A stretch of DNA of 49,088 nt from Clostridia bacterium. Lineage in GTDB: Bacteria; CBDUZB01; JAGLHV01. The number at the start of each line of letters is the position of its first letter. Position 1 is the stretch's first letter. Of this stretch, positions 1 through 8,311 are shown one piece after another. The notes under the pieces are model-generated. The model did no database searches, was not told the DNA's origin, and saw only the letters and a program-made list of their open reading frames with translations. The DNA is taken from NCBI GenBank assembly GCA_030595925.1, contig JAUVLC010000003.1, positions 1-49,088 on the forward strand. Reading direction: 5' to 3'. The position numbers and the translations under genes were made by a program.

Positions 1-26
1 CTATACCAAGTTTTTGTTGGTAATCA

Positions 27-922
27 ATGCTTTTTTATTTACCTCTTAAATTTCCCTGCTTTTTTCTCTATTCTTCTTTATTTACAATGTGTTTTACTCT
101 TTCTTTATGCTATTATTCCACAATAAATACGAATGAAGCAAAAAAAATAACTTATTACGATTTGGAAGAAGATTCAAAAAGGAATTATTTTATTATTAAA
201 AGAATTATAAAAAAAAATCCTGATTTAATCATATCCTTTGGGACGAAAGCAAGCAAAATACTTAAGAAAAAGATAAAGGACATCCCGGTAGTTTTTACCA
301 TGGTCTTAAATCCAATAGAAACGGGGCTTGTAAGTAAAATAAGAAATTCGGATGACAATTTTACCGGAGCGTCCATGAACGTTTCTCCGGAACGACAGTT
401 AAATTATTAAAAGAAGTTCTACCAAAGGCTAAAAAGGTGGGGGTCCTTTATGATTCAAAAATGACGGGAGATACAATTACAAGGGTTATTCAGGCCGCTA
501 AGGAGTGTGACCTGAAATTAATTAAAAAGGATGTTTTTTCTCCAAAGGAAGTACCGTTAGCAATTAAGCGCTTGATAAAAAAAATAGATGTACTATGGTT
601 AGTTGCAGATACGACTGTTATTAGCTATCAATCTCTACAGTACATTTTAGAAATTGCTTTAAAAGCGAAAGTCCCGGTTATTGCTCAGGCTAATTATGTG
701 GTAGAGATGGGAGTTTTAATAGGTTTAGAGTGTGATTATAAAGATATTGGGATGCAGTCAAGGGAATTAGTTTGTAAAATATTAGAAGGAGAAAAACCTG
801 TTAATTTGCAAACGACTGTTCCCAGGAAAACGGTATTAACAATAAATCGTAAAGTTGCCGGGGCGTTAGGGGTAAAGATTCCCTTTTATGTTTCAAGAAG
901 AGCTCATAAGATTTTTAAATAA
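27..922 (+). pseudogene. ABC-type solute-binding protein (ABC_sub_bind family), frameshifted
   Basis: Two reading frames together make a periplasmic binding protein of the ABC_sub_bind type (TTSUP/TrpX-like). The first (27-410) has a hydrophobic N-terminus and reads DLIISFGTKAS, PVVFTMVLNPIETGL and VSPERQLNY. The second continues LKEVLPKAKKVGVLYDSK, and later ALGVKIPF, to a stop at 920-922. The break is at about 404-410, where one missing base (a T in the run before AAAAG) puts a TAA after NY. Reading on in the -1 frame gives VSPERQLNYLKEVLPKAKKVG, which fits the family pattern well. The N-terminal third is shorter than usual, so the 5' part may also be damaged. It lies just upstream of a TonB receptor that carries a similar defect, which suggests one unused uptake locus. 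A sequencing indel is the alternative. Confidence 0.75.
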
Positions 923-992
923 ACCAAAAGAAAGGAGGGAGAAAAATCGTTTTAAGGGGGAGTAAAAAATTAATATAAAAAGGAGCGGATCA

Positions 993-2881
993 ATGATAAA
1001 AAATATTTTTAAAATGATCTGGCTATTGTGTTTGATGTGTTTTTTTACATCATCGGTATTTGCCCAGACGGATGAAATATCGCCGGAATTTTTGTTGTTT
1101 GGGAAGGAAATTTTAGTAGTAACAGCAGCCCGCCATGAACAGGAGATAGGGGAATCGCCGGCTACCATTAATGTTATTACAGCAGAGGATATTAAAAATT
1201 CGGGATGTTTAACAGTTGGTGACCTTTTAAGAACTCTGGCGGGAATGGATATTAGAACACTGCCGGAACAAAATTTTATTTAACGCCTCGGGGTTTAAGT
1301 AGTACAAATTCATGTGCTACAGAAAGGGTTCTTTGTTTCGTTGATGGCCGTCCAATCAATACTCCTAATCATGGAAGTTTTTTCCCTGATTTAACATTGC
1401 CTATAGTTAATATAGAGAGGATTGAGGTAATTAAAGGTCCTGCTTCAGCAATTTATGGGGCTAATGCTTTTTCCGGAATAATTAATATAATTACTAAGTC
1501 TGCGGAAAATGTTGATGGGTTTGAAATTTCGGCAGCCGGAGGAGAGTTTTCCACTCAACTTCACAAATTAAGTTTTGGTAAAAAAAGCGAAAAAATCGAT
1601 GGTTTGTTTACTTCCCGGTGGGATAAAACTGATGGGTCACAATTAATTGCGGATAACACTGATTTTGAAAACTACAATGTCTTTGGAAAAGTGAAGGTTT
1701 CTAAATTCACTTTGTCTTTGGGACATAGTGAATCAGACCGTGGATTATCGGGTAGTGCAGGAAGGCCGACTTCTACCTATACTGAGGAGATAAACGAAAG
1801 TTTTGTAGATGCCGTAAGTAATATAGAATTAAATTCTAATATGGATTTAATGGTCAAAGGATTCATAAACGATCGCGAAAACATACTGGATATGGGTGAT
1901 TTGACCACTGTTGATGAAGCTGTTCTGGGTGGAGAAGTACAGCATAACTGGCGGATAAATTCTAATAACCTGCTTATTTGCGGGGTAGATGTAGCTGAGT
2001 CAGAAATAGCATTAGCCGGAGACCATGAAACTACAAACGTTGCTGTTTACATACAAGACGAATGTAAGCTTATGGAAAAGTTAACCTTTACTCTGGGAGT
2101 AAGACATGATAAGCATTCTGTTTATGAAGAAGTAACTAGTCCGAGAGCAGGTGTAGTTTATAATCTTGGCAGAACGGTTATTAAATCTTTTTATGGTGAA
2201 GCATTCAGAGCTCCTACTTTTGCTGAGTCATATCCTGATTTGTGGCTTGGTCCAGTGGTGCATGTGATGGGGAATAACGAACTTGAACCTGAAAAGATGA
2301 AGTCATACGAAATAGGGATCGGGCATAAATTTACCAGGGAGATGGAAGGGGAAGTAAATGTTTTCTATAACAAAACAAGAAATTTAATTGTTTTGAGAAC
2401 CCAAAGGATTTCAGCTACCGGTTTTCCTCCTATACCTGTTATAAAATATGATAATGTAAATAAAAATGAAGCGGAGGTAAAAGGAGTAGAAGTTTGTTTG
2501 AAAAGTAAACTTTTTTTTGACAATCTGAAAGGGGTTATGAATTATTCGTATCAAAAAGCTAAAAACGAACAAACCAAGGAAGATTTGGAATATGTGCCTA
2601 ATCATAAATTTAATATAGGATTAAATTTTAAATTAGGACAATTTATGGCTAATACTGCCCTTCGCTATATAGGTGAAAGAATTTATCCGGATAGTCGTAC
2701 CGGGCTTGCAGGAGAATTGGACGCCTATACAGTTGTAGATGCTAAAATCATTGCCGGGATATTAAAAAATTTGGAAGTATCATTATCTGCGTATAATATA
2801 TTTGATGAGGAATACGAAGAAACGTATGACTATCCAATGCCTGGCACAAGCTGGTTAGCTGAGGTGGGGTATAAGTTTTAA
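993..2881 (+). pseudogene. TonB-dependent outer-membrane receptor with one -1 frameshift
   Basis: The N-terminal part (993-1283) has a signal peptide ending SSVFAQ and the start of a plug domain (EILVVTAARHEQEIGESPATINVITAEDI is recognisable in shorter blocks). A TAA at 1281-1283 ends this frame. The -1 frame continues at once with YLTPRGLSS, FVDGRPIN, IERIEVIKGPASAIYG and GIINIITK. A beta-barrel follows and ends in Phe (AEVGYKF), the usual outer-membrane C-terminus. Apart from the frameshift the gene is complete, about 630 codons. The shift lies on A_AAT_TTT (1271-1277), which is both an indel-prone run and a canonical slippery heptamer. The substrate is unknown; cobalamin, siderophores or other metal chelates are typical for the family. 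RBS AAAGGAG precedes the ATG at 993. Confidence 0.85.
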
Positions 2882-2941
2882 AAGCGATGAAAAAGAAGAA
2901 TATGCCTTTTGTAACAAAAAGAGAGAGATTATAAAAAATTC

Positions 2942-2971
2942 TTGACAAATAAAGATTTTTTATGATATATT
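2942..2971 (+). promoter_or_regulatory. sigma70-type promoter of the ilvB leader
   Basis: TTGACA at 2942-2947 and TATATT at 2966-2971 with an 18-bp spacer. Transcription would start near 2978, about 40 bases before the first leader-peptide ATG and about 390 bases before ilvB. The promoter follows the TonB receptor gene and is the only good match upstream of ilvB. Confidence 0.7.
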
Positions 2972-3017
2972 CTCCTTGTGAGCAAAGTCGGAAAAATAAA
3001 ATGTTACGGTGAAAACT

Positions 3018-3104
3018 ATGCAATCAGTTAAAATTCTTTTTTCAGTAGTAAAGGTAAATGTAGTAATTGTTGTGCATGGTATTTTCGCCGTGGGCATAAA
3101 GTAA
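3018..3104 (+). CDS. ilvB leader peptide 1 (28 aa, Val/Ile-rich)
   Basis: This short ORF starts at ATG 3018 and encodes 28 residues, nine of them Val and four Ile, including the run VVKVNVVIVVHGI. It is followed 20 bases later by a strong intrinsic terminator. This is the usual build of an amino-acid attenuator, as in enterobacterial ilvB and ilvGMEDA. Ribosome stalling at Val/Ile codons when charged tRNA is scarce would prevent terminator formation. The RBS is weak (GGTGA at 3008-3012). The call rests on codon content and position, and the peptide needs no function of its own. Confidence 0.75.
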   Translation: MQSVKILFSVVKVNVVIVVHGIFAVGIK

Positions 3105-3123
3105 TAGCTTAAGGCTAAACTTA

Positions 3124-3162
3124 AACGCCCCTGTCGGTGAAAAGCTGACAGGGGCGTTTTTT
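3124..3162 (+). terminator. Attenuator terminator 1 upstream of ilvB
   Basis: The stem ACGCCCCTGTC (3125-3135) pairs perfectly with GACAGGGGCGT (3147-3157) across an 11-base loop and is followed by six T (3157-3162). It sits between leader peptides 1 and 2, so it acts as an attenuator for everything downstream. Confidence 0.88.
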
Positions 3163-3196
3163 ATTTAAATAAATACAATTTTAGAGGAGTAAGGCT

Positions 3197-3277
3197 GTGA
3201 AAGAATTAGAAATAATAAAAAATAATATTGGTGCTGTTGTGGTAGTAATATATGTTGTAGGCAGGTCTCCGCCTTAA
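3197..3277 (+). CDS. ilvB leader peptide 2 (26 aa, Val/Ile-rich)
   Basis: A GTG start at 3197 is preceded by a good RBS (GAGGAG, 3184-3189) and opens a 26-codon ORF containing the run AVVVVIYVVG. In all it has six Val and four Ile. It ends 25 bases before a second intrinsic terminator and so repeats the leader-plus-terminator layout directly upstream. The Val run ends in GTAGGCAGG, which can pair weakly with CCTGTT in the terminator's left arm, a possible antiterminator. That pairing is inferred, not tested. Confidence 0.75.
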   Translation: MKELEIIKNNIGAVVVVIYVVGRSPP

Positions 3278-3302
3278 GGGTGAAGTGGTAGATTATACAC
3301 AC

Positions 3303-3339
3303 AACCCCTGTTGGCGTGAGGCCGACAGGGGTTTTTTTT
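3303..3339 (+). terminator. Attenuator terminator 2 upstream of ilvB
   Basis: The stem AACCCCTGTTGGC (3303-3315) pairs with GCCGACAGGGGTT (3321-3333) with one G-T wobble and a 5-base loop, followed by eight T. Its core CCCCTGTyGG...GACAGGGG nearly matches terminator 1, which suggests that the leader was duplicated. ilvB begins 33 bases later. Confidence 0.88.
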
Positions 3340-3371
3340 ATTTAATTAAAAAATTTTAAAAGGAGGAAAAA

Positions 3372-5045
3372 ATGAAGTATACAGGTGCAGAAATTATTAT
3401 TAAATTGTTAGAAAGAGAGGGAATTGATATAGTTTCCGGAATTCCGGGCGGAGCAAATCTTCCCTTGTATAATGCTCTTTATAAAAGCAAGATACAACAC
3501 ATTTTAGCCCGACATGAGCAAGGAGCCGGTTTTATCGCTCATGGAATAGCCAGAGCAACAGGAAAAACAGCTGTTTGCTTTGCCACTTCCGGTCCGGGAG
3601 CGACAAATTTATTAACTGTTATCGCTGATGCAAAATTAGACTCTATACCCATTATTGCTATTACCGGGCAGGTTCCGTCTTCTTTTATAGGTACTGATGC
3701 CTTTCAGGAAGTGGATACCTATGGTATGACTTTACCCATTACCAAACATAATTTTCTTGTTCGGGACGCAAGAGAATTGCTCTATATTATTCCCGAGGCG
3801 TTTAAAATCGCTGCATCCGGAAGACCCGGGCCGGTGGTAATTGATGTTCCCAAAGATGTTCAATGCCAGGCTATCGAATTTGATCAATGGCCGGATCGGC
3901 AAAAAGAAGAAGACCCTGAAGAAATTAATTTATCCGGGATTAAACACATTGCCGGAATGATTAATGAATCCAAAAGGCCTTTGCTTTATATCGGAGGGGG
4001 GATTGTTAATTCAAAGGCACATAAATTATTGTATAAGTTAGCTAAAAGGAATTCCATCCCTGTAACTTCAACCTTAATGGGTTTAGGGTGTTTCCCCTCG
4101 GGGGATTCTTTATCTCTGGGAATGCCGGGGATGCATGGAGCGTGTTATACCAACTTTATTCTTAATGACGTGGATTTGCTTTTGGCCTTTGGGGTGCGTT
4201 TTGATGACCGGGCTACCGGAAATGTTAAAAAGTTTTGTCCCCAGGCAAAAATTGTTCATATTGATATTGACCGTTCTGAAATTGATAAAATTAAAAAATC
4301 GAATTTTTCCGTTACAGGGGATATTGGTCTGGCATTGAAACAAATAATGCCCTTTATAAATTCTGATCGTCGGGGAGATTGGATTAGGAAAATTGAAAAA
4401 ATAAAAGAGGAGCATCCTTTTTTAAGGGAAAAGAATAGTGATTTTTTACACCCGATAAACCTTATTCGGACTATAAGTAATTTGGTTAAACCGGATACAA
4501 TTATTACCACGGATGTGGGTCAACACCAAATGTGGGTTGCTCAGGCGTATCCGTTTCAATATCCCCGGACGTTGCTAACGTCCGGTGGATTGGGAACTAT
4601 GGGGTTTGGATTACCTGCAGCTATTGGAGCGGCTCTGGTAAATCCTGATAAACGTATAGTGTGTATAAGTGGCGACGGGTCTTTTCTGATGAATATTCAG
4701 GAATTGGCAACATTAGCCGATTTAAATTTAAATATAACCACTATTATTATGAATAACGGGCATTTAGGGCTTATTCGACAACAGCAGGAATTATTTTATG
4801 AAAAAAATTATATAGCAGCGAAGTTTATCTCCAATCCTGATTTTGCAGCTATTGCCCGTAATTTCGGTATTAGGAGTTATGATTTAGAAGGAATGGAAAA
4901 TCCTATGGCTGTTCTGTCGGAATCTTTAACGAAACCAGGGTCTTGCGTTGTGAACGCACCAATACATTATGCGGAAAATGTTTGTCCCATAGTTCCGCCC
5001 GGTGCGGCAAATTATGAGATGATAGGAGGGGAGAAGAATGACTAA
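3372..5045 (+). CDS. ilvB: Acetolactate synthase large (catalytic) subunit
   Basis: This thiamine-diphosphate enzyme condenses two pyruvates to acetolactate (valine/leucine branch), or pyruvate with 2-oxobutyrate (isoleucine branch). At 557 aa it has the usual family length. The N-terminal PYR domain shows GIPGGANLPLYN and the cofactor-activating Glu in ARHEQGAGFIAHG. The central FAD-binding domain has FGVRFDDRATG. The C-terminal ThDP domain has GTMGFGLPAAIGA and the metal/diphosphate motif GDGSFLMNIQEL near residue 434, ending in the MNNGHLG stretch. The ATG at 3372 follows a strong AAAGGAGG (3358-3366). It overlaps ilvN by 8 bases, as expected for subunits made together. Tandem Val/Ile attenuators lie upstream. 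Confidence 0.97.
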   Translation: MKYTGAEIIIKLLEREGIDIVSGIPGGANLPLYNALYKSKIQHILARHEQGAGFIAHGIARATGKTAVCFATSGPGATNLLTVIADAKLDSIPIIAITGQVPSSFIGTDAFQEVDTYGMTLPITKHNFLVRDARELLYIIPEAFKIAASGRPGPVVIDVPKDVQCQAIEFDQWPDRQKEEDPEEINLSGIKHIAGMINESKRPLLYIGGGIVNSKAHKLLYKLAKRNSIPVTSTLMGLGCFPSGDSLSLGMPGMHGACYTNFILNDVDLLLAFGVRFDDRATGNVKKFCPQAKIVHIDIDRSEIDKIKKSNFSVTGDIGLALKQIMPFINSDRRGDWIRKIEKIKEEHPFLREKNSDFLHPINLIRTISNLVKPDTIITTDVGQHQMWVAQAYPFQYPRTLLTSGGLGTMGFGLPAAIGAALVNPDKRIVCISGDGSFLMNIQELATLADLNLNITTIIMNNGHLGLIRQQQELFYEKNYIAAKFISNPDFAAIARNFGIRSYDLEGMENPMAVLSESLTKPGSCVVNAPIHYAENVCPIVPPGAANYEMIGGEKND

Positions 5046-5325
5046 AATAGCAAGTACTATTATTGAATTGACGGTTCAAAATCATCCGGGTGTGATGTCT
5101 CATATTACCGGTCTTTTTTCCAGACGGGCATTCAATTTAGAGGGAATTTTATGTGGATGTATCGGCAAGGGAACACAAAGCCGGATGTTTTTATTGGTCG
5201 AAAATAATGGACGCATTCAACAAATAATAAAACAATTGGAGAAACTTTATGACGTAATAGACGTTACTTTACGCGAAGATTACGATCATACGCTATTTAA
5301 ACGATTGCATGAATTTATTAAATAA
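5038..5325 (+). CDS. ilvN: Acetolactate synthase small regulatory subunit
   Basis: A 95-aa single-ACT-domain protein that binds valine and controls the IlvB catalytic subunit. It shows the family signature ELTVQNHPGVMSHITGLFSRRAFNLEGI, recognisable in its two halves, and then CIGKGTQSRMFLLVE and IKQLEKLYDVIDV. It is short, like enterobacterial IlvN (about 96 aa), and lacks the C-terminal extension of IlvH-type subunits. The ATG overlaps the end of ilvB, with RBS GGAGGGGAG inside ilvB. No other ilv or leu genes follow, so the rest of the pathway must lie elsewhere. Confidence 0.93.
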   Translation: MTKIASTIIELTVQNHPGVMSHITGLFSRRAFNLEGILCGCIGKGTQSRMFLLVENNGRIQQIIKQLEKLYDVIDVTLREDYDHTLFKRLHEFIK

Positions 5326-5560
5326 TTCCCTGGTGTTATTCATAAAAGATAACAAAAGAAATAGGGGAAGAGTTTCTTCTTGCTTTTAAACATTAAATTG
5401 GATAAAATTATAAACACGGTTTGTATTTTTATGACATCTAAAAAATGTTCTTTCTAATAGCGTAAGTAGATGATTTAAAAAGTAATGACTTTGTGGTTAA
5501 AAATAAAACCTTATCGGGAATAGAAGATAATTATTACAATAGCTTTTTTGCAGCAGAGAA

Positions 5561-6169
5561 ATGAGTTTTTACAACGGAAGAATATTGCGTATGGATAATA
5601 GAATTTCAGCATTTGTATTTAAAAATCGCCGGTTTTTTAGTATCATTTCTCTTATAGTAGTAATGGTTTTAAAGCTTTATTTAAAGGGCACTACCTCTTT
5701 GTTTTTGTTCGGGACAGGCTTAATAATTGTAGCGATAGGAATAGTCTTCAGAATGTATTGTGCCAGTTATCTTTTGGGGAGGCATATTGTTACTAAAGTA
5801 GAAGCAGATTTTCTTTGCGTTTCCGGGCCTTTTGCTTATTTTCGCAATCCTCTTTATCTGGGTAACTTTATTATCTGTATAGGTTGCTGTATCTCTTTCA
5901 ATGAATGGTATGCTTATTTAATCGGGATTGGAAATTTTATTTTTTTATATTCATTTATAGTTCCTCATGAAGAAAGATTTTTGCAGGAAAAATTCGGAGA
6001 TAATTATCTTGAATATAAAGCTTATACGAAGAGATTTATACCCAGGCTAACAGGGTATAAAAGTCATACGGAAATATTTCCTAAATATAAACTCGGCATT
6101 TTGAAAGAAATTAGTCATTTAATTATCCTTGTAGTATTTTTTGTAATCCTTGCGGTCTGTTTTGTTTGA
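5561..6169 (+). CDS. Isoprenylcysteine/phospholipid methyltransferase-like membrane protein
   Basis: A 202-aa membrane protein with about five hydrophobic segments and the signature of the ICMT/PEMT-type membrane methyltransferases: GPFAYFRNPLYLGNF, then PHEERFLQEKFGDNYLEY and a YTKRFIPRL tail. In bacteria such proteins methylate unknown lipid or isoprenoid substrates using SAM. The start may be ATG 5561 or ATG 5591 (MDNRIS), and neither has a strong RBS. The 235 bases upstream hold no other recognisable gene. It seems to stand alone between ilvN and the next secreted protein. Confidence 0.82.
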   Translation: MSFYNGRILRMDNRISAFVFKNRRFFSIISLIVVMVLKLYLKGTTSLFLFGTGLIIVAIGIVFRMYCASYLLGRHIVTKVEADFLCVSGPFAYFRNPLYLGNFIICIGCCISFNEWYAYLIGIGNFIFLYSFIVPHEERFLQEKFGDNYLEYKAYTKRFIPRLTGYKSHTEIFPKYKLGILKEISHLIILVVFFVILAVCFV

Positions 6170-6224
6170 TAAAGAGGATTTTTTTGCAGAAGTCTATAAA
6201 TAATAAAAAAAGGAGGTATTAAAA

Positions 6225-6959
6225 ATGCGGGAAAAAAGGACAGCTATTTTTTTGAGGTTAATGATGATTTTATTTTTATTTGGTTTAATGAATTTGGTTG
6301 GTGCTCAAGCAAAACCTAAAGCTAAAAGTGGTGAAGGGGAAGAGAAAGCTTGGACCAAAGAGAAAAGGGAAGGACAAAAGAGTGAAACACCCCCCGGATG
6401 GGAAAAAGGGTTAAAGAAAGGTTGGGAAAAATTAACTCCCCCGGGATGGAATAAAAAGGATAAAAAAGAAAGAAAAGAATGGCAAAAAAAGTTAGCCAGA
6501 GTTAAAAAACAAATTAAGACGAAAGCAAAAAAGAAAAAGTGGAACGCAGAAAACTGTGAGAGAGCATCTATTGCTCTGGAATTTGCAGTAAGAAGAGGGA
6601 TGCCGGCAAGTCAGGCTGGAAATGTCATAGGAGAGTGTATAGGTAAGGGTTTAACAGGAGAAGAAACTTTACTTGTAGGAATAGTTTTATCTGAAGGGGT
6701 TGAGAAAGGAACGAATTTTGAAACTATGGGTAGCCGGGTTGTAGAAAAAATCAGAGCAGGCTATAAAGGGAAAAAATTAGCCAGGGAAATTCGTTTTATG
6801 ATTGATACTGACTACAAAACCAGGAAGGAAGTAAAAGAAAAGAAAATGGAAAAGCTTTTAAACAAAGAAGAATTTAAACAAGAGAAAAAAGAGGAGAAAT
6901 TAGAGAGGCCGGTAAGCAAAGGTTCCGGTGGCGGAGGACGTGGTCGAGGTAAAAAATAG
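6225..6959 (+). CDS. Secreted Lys-rich protein with PPGW repeats
   Basis: I do not recognise this family. The 244-aa product has a signal peptide (MMILFLFGLMNLVGAQA) and then a very basic region with two PPGW units (PPGWEKGLKKGWEK and PPGWNKKDKKERKEW). A calmer middle part (about residues 105-200) contains two Cys (NCERAS, GECIGKG). The tail is charged and ends in a glycine/arginine stretch, GGGGRGRGKK. It is probably periplasmic or exported and may bind a polyanion, but that is inferred from charge alone. RBS AAAGGAGG precedes the ATG. The next gene starts 13 bases downstream with its own GAGGAG site. Confidence 0.7.
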   Translation: MREKRTAIFLRLMMILFLFGLMNLVGAQAKPKAKSGEGEEKAWTKEKREGQKSETPPGWEKGLKKGWEKLTPPGWNKKDKKERKEWQKKLARVKKQIKTKAKKKKWNAENCERASIALEFAVRRGMPASQAGNVIGECIGKGLTGEETLLVGIVLSEGVEKGTNFETMGSRVVEKIRAGYKGKKLAREIRFMIDTDYKTRKEVKEKKMEKLLNKEEFKQEKKEEKLERPVSKGSGGGGRGRGKK

Positions 6960-6972
6960 AAAGAGGAGAAGT

Positions 6973-7304
6973 ATGGATTGGAAACTATTTATAGCAACCT
7001 TTGGAGTAATATTTTTGGCAGAACTTGCCGATAAGACCCAGCTGGTAGGAATAAGAATGTCTGCAAACAGACTGTGTCACAATCTGGGCTTGTGAATACT
7101 TTTTTCGATGGGCGTCATACATTCGACAGGCTCAGTACAAGTTCATGTCGCCACTACAATTGTTTTGAAAATCAGAGTTATGACACAGTCTGAAAGAGAG
7201 GAAAACCATTAACAGTATGGTTGGGGTCTATATCAGCATACATAATTGTGACGGTCATTTCCGTGTTAATTGGTGCCATTTGGAAAATATATAAGCCGGA
7301 ATAA
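6973..7304 (+). pseudogene. Small GDT1/UPF0016-like membrane gene interrupted by a 125-bp element
   Basis: The 5' part reads MDWKLFIATFGVIFLAELADKTQL, matching the E-x-x-D-K-[TS] helix of the UPF0016/GDT1 cation-transporter family. This frame stops at 7093-7095 inside an inserted inverted-repeat element. After the element, 7193-7304 continues with GKPLTVWLGSISAYIIV and VLIGAIWKIYKPE. Removing 7068-7192 plus one copy of a 3-bp AAA duplication restores one frame of 204 bases (67 aa) through SAKRGKPLTVWLG. Even restored, it is shorter than a usual single UPF0016 domain (about 90 aa). RBS GAGGAG sits at 6963-6968. The family relates to Mn/Ca transport. As it stands the gene is disrupted. Confidence 0.75.
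7068..7192 (+). mobile_element. 125-bp MITE-like inverted-repeat element inside the GDT1-like gene
   Basis: CAGACTGTGTCA (7068-7079) and TGACACAGTCTG (7181-7192) are perfect 12-bp terminal inverted repeats, and similarity continues inward. AAA flanks both sides as a probable 3-bp target duplication. The element has no ORF. Its inside, read on the - strand, resembles 11930-11955 in the repeat mosaic downstream of pfk (TTGTACTGAGCYTGTCRAA). Confidence 0.78.
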
Positions 7305-7336
7305 TGATTAAAGGTTAAGAGTGTTAGAGGGAAAAG

Positions 7337-8296
7337 GTGCAAAATAAAATAAAATTCGTTTCGAATAGAACTAAAATAGCTAAAGATGTAACTGAATTGG
7401 TGGGAAATACCCCTTTAGTAGAATTGAACAGAATAGCCGGAAAAATGAAAGCAACGATTCTGGGAAAACTGGAATTTTTTAATCCCTGCGGGAGTGTAAA
7501 AGACCGTATTGGGGTAAGTATGATTGCTGCGGCAGAAAAGAAAGGCTTACTTAGTGCAGATTCTGTCGTGGTGGAACCAACCAGTGGAAATACGGGTATT
7601 GCCTTAGCTTTTGTCTGTGCTGTTAAGGGATATAAATTAATTCTCACAATGCCTGATACAATGAGCAGTGAACGAAAGAAAATGCTTGCGGTGCTTGGTG
7701 CGAAAATAGTTTTAACCCCGGGGGATAAAGGGATGCGGGGTGCGATTAGTAAAGCAGAAGAAATTACCAAAGAAAATAATAAAGCGTTTATGTTACAACA
7801 ATTTAAAAACCCTGCTAATCCCCAAATACATCGGGAAACTACTGCTTTGGAAATATGGAGGGATACTGGAGGGAAGGTAGATATTTTGGTTTCAGGGGTA
7901 GGTACCGGAGGGACTATTACCGGGATAGCTGAGGTATTGAAAGAAAAAAATCCTCAATTTAAGGCAATAGCGGTGGAGCCGGCGGATTCTCCTGTTCTTT
8001 CCGGTGGAAGACCGGGAGCACATAAAATTCAGGGGATTGGGGCCGGATTTATACCGGATGTTTTAAATGAAGATATTGTCGATGAAGTAATCAAAGTAAC
8101 CAATGATGAGGCAATAGAGTGTGCAAGAAAATTGGCTAAAGAAGAAGGATTATTTGTCGGTATTTCTTCCGGAGCAGCAATGTTTGCAGCATTAGAAATT
8201 GGTAAACGCGAAGAAAATAAAGAAAAAGTTATTGTAGTTATTTTTCCTGATTCAGGAGAACGTTATCTTTCTACGGAACTTTTCAAAGAAGAATAA
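7337..8296 (+). CDS. cysK: Cysteine synthase (O-acetylserine sulfhydrylase)
   Basis: A PLP enzyme that makes cysteine from O-acetylserine and sulfide. The 319-aa length is typical. Visible motifs: [12 protein letters not shown], the PLP-Lys site GSVKDRIG near residue 54, the substrate loop [11 protein letters not shown], the phosphate-binding loop [10 protein letters not shown] near residue 188, and the C-terminal FVGISSGAA and [12 protein letters not shown]. The start is GTG 7337 with a purine-rich AGAGGGAAAA before it. It is the first gene of a tight run cysK-nifS-nifU (gaps of 15 and 2 bases), which links cysteine supply to sulfur release for Fe-S clusters. Confidence 0.95.
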   Translation: MQNKIKFVSNRTKIAKDVTELVGNTPLVELNRIAGKMKATILGKLEFFNPCGSVKDRIGVSMIAAAEKKGLLSADSVVVEPTSGNTGIALAFVCAVKGYKLILTMPDTMSSERKKMLAVLGAKIVLTPGDKGMRGAISKAEEITKENNKAFMLQQFKNPANPQIHRETTALEIWRDTGGKVDILVSGVGTGGTITGIAEVLKEKNPQFKAIAVEPADSPVLSGGRPGAHKIQGIGAGFIPDVLNEDIVDEVIKVTNDEAIECARKLAKEEGLFVGISSGAAMFAALEIGKREENKEKVIVVIFPDSGERYLSTELFKEE

Positions 8297-8311
8297 AAAC
8301 AGAGGAATGTA

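Noticed and set aside
400-425. Programmed frameshift in the solute-binding protein gene
   Set aside because: The junction TTA AAT TAT TAA is not an X_XXY_YYZ heptamer that allows re-pairing; a one-base deletion explains it better.
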